Source of the DNA: Reticulitermes lucifugus
Taxonomy: Eukaryota; Arthropoda; Insecta; Blattodea; Rhinotermitidae
Length of the DNA stretch: 28,162 bases
Reading direction: 5' to 3'
Assembly: GCA_026260175.1 (NCBI GenBank)
Contig: JAKCWW010005423.1
Coordinates: forward strand, 6,081 to 34,242
Position 1 is the stretch's first letter. Each line of letters begins with the position of its first letter. The position numbers were made by a program, and so were the translations under genes. A model generated the notes under the pieces. The model was not told where the DNA came from. It did not search any database and saw nothing but the letters and a program-made list of their open reading frames with translations. Below, one piece after another: positions 26,912 through 28,162 of this stretch.

Positions 26912-28162
26912 TGCCTAATAGTATAAGAATTATGTACGGAGTGTCCTTAACAGTGCAAGATAAAGGTTTATTGCCTATGTATTTTTACAAGATTTTGGCC
27001 GTTAGAATTGCATATGGTCCCATTCATTCTTGTAATCTCTTTGTATAATCCATAAATAAGCCCAAAATGTAGAAATTCGATACACAAAATGTAGTCGGCT
27101 TTCAGTGTTTTAATTACAACGCGCCATGTTAATAAATTAGCCTAATCCTTATTGACCCTTTGAAGACTTAAATTGACCTACATTATAATAAATTGTAAAG
27201 ATAAAAGAAAAGAATTAAATAAATAAAATTTAAATAAAGTCTTTGTGGATTACAGATACAAGTGAACACATATTTATTAAGAATGAACGCAATATGCATA
27301 CCCAATTTAGTGCGTGAATACACTACGACCAGAAGAAGAAACGTAGGTCGACCAAGGAAAAGAAGGAGAAACCAACACCTATGAAGATGGAACAAGCCCG
27401 AAATATCTTATACCCTCTTGCTGATGTTACTGGTAATTATTATTATAACAAAATGCATACACTATATGTGAGTGAAAATTCATTTCCAATCTCAACGAGA
27501 TCACAGTGTGCTTGCTGTTTAGCAGTACAATCGTAATTTATTGTGAGAATCATATAGAATACAGAATTACAATATATGTGGGCAAAATGCGGAATTCTAG
27601 TGTTAAACCTGACGGTGCACATTCTAACCACTAGACTCCAGGGGTATCAGCATTTGCAAGGGGGACGGACTGCCAACAAAGTTACTGCCACATAAGATCA
27701 ATCGTGGTTTGTTCCAGCTAAATCCTCTTGTATTCCATTCGAATGAAGAACAGCCCTTTCCCATATGGAGCGCATTGTAATTACTGCCCTCTGCGTATCG
27801 GAGCAACAGATCAGCCGTCTAATGGATGGTGTTGTCATGACAGTCTGGGCTATACTTTACACCACATTTTGTACAGATTTAGTGTATAGCGTGTTACGGA
27901 TCCAATCTTCTCACCGACCAGGTATTTAAAAAGAAGTATCTCTCTCTCTTTCAAGTACAGACATTATAAAGCAACGCACTAATAATAAGCCAAATGTTCT
28001 TGTGTTAGCAACAGCGATAATAATGATAGCTAAACAAACTACCATTATTTCCCTTATATTTAAGTCCAAGCCCATTAACCTGCTCACAAATAATGTCGTA
28101 TGGAGCATAGGGGCCTCCTTTCGGAGGTTTCTATGGTCATGTGCGTTGATGTAGTGAGTGAC
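26912..28162. other. Unassigned stretch to window end
   Basis: No gene recognised. 27385-27418 contains ATGAAGATGGAACAAGCCCG, then AAATATC, a weak echo of the hammerhead-like motif. A minus-strand segment near 27600-27650 has an A-box-like TAGTGGTTAGAA but no clear B box. Near the end, CATAG/CTATG and CCTCC/GGAGG (28106-28135) nest into a small hairpin. Confidence 0.35.

Noticed and set aside
27600..27660. tRNA-like A box on the minus strand (TAGTGGTTAGAA)
   Set aside because: There is no convincing B box at the right spacing and no cloverleaf. Too weak to call a SINE or tRNA.

Overview
The window looks like gene-poor nuclear DNA from an insect, most likely a cockroach or another polyneopteran. 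It is AT-rich and full of decayed interspersed repeats, tRNA-headed SINEs, MITEs and microsatellites. There are no long open frames (the longest is about 183 codons, and it lies in a repeat) and no prokaryote-like gene packing. The organism guess is inference: several degenerate repeat peptides here (reading like ISGFRRDVDE-IC-LLGYY, VFWD-TPC, NSAPTGRI) resemble repeat-derived 'proteins' I associate with cockroach-type genomes. I see no host gene that I can call with confidence. Two unrecognised open frames are listed at low confidence.

Layout. 1-189 is an ACAT microsatellite; 390-698 a minus-strand tRNA-headed SINE; 772-1570 a TA-flanked mariner-like element with a broken transposase remnant. 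2295-2395 is a lone arm of the foldback family described below, and 2474-2723 is a SINE. 2732-5260 is unassigned. 5261-5455 is a dispersed repeat with a second copy at 15613-15815. 6200-6665 is a large nested foldback and 6784-6903 a GTA/TAA microsatellite. 9052-9277 is a foldback with a 15-bp target-site duplication (TSD), followed by a SINE near 9434-9750. A 28-bp palindrome (10698-10725) and a 19-base N gap (10923-10941) come next. 11011-11054 is a hammerhead-like motif. 11339-11546 and about 11688-12185 are two more foldbacks. 13010-13285 is a SINE, 13443-13737 a hAT MITE, and 14009-14462 the 3' end of a dead LINE. 17398-17570 is a 30-bp minisatellite, 18439-18627 a pogo/Tigger-type MITE, and 18636-18765 a SINE fragment. 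21168-21445 and 21691-21917 are two more TSD-flanked foldbacks. 22315-22440 and 24243-24505 are SINEs, 24600-24790 a LINE-type fragment, and 26037-26890 a minus-strand dispersed repeat.

The most interesting content is a set of short foldback elements (208-227 bp in the clearest three, about 278 and 498 bp in two others). Each is a near-perfect hairpin with a one-sided leader, flanked by 11-15 bp direct repeats, as expected for insertion by LINE-type target-primed reverse transcription rather than by cut-and-paste. In most of them one or both arms carry the conserved pieces of a minimal hammerhead ribozyme (CTGANGA, a short stem, GAAAC, then GTH), usually as a divergent pair so that a transcript of either strand would contain one. 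Minimal hammerheads of this sort are known from Penelope-like retroelements. The divergent arrangement inside a hairpin, and the greater similarity of arms within an element than between elements, are what deserve a second look.
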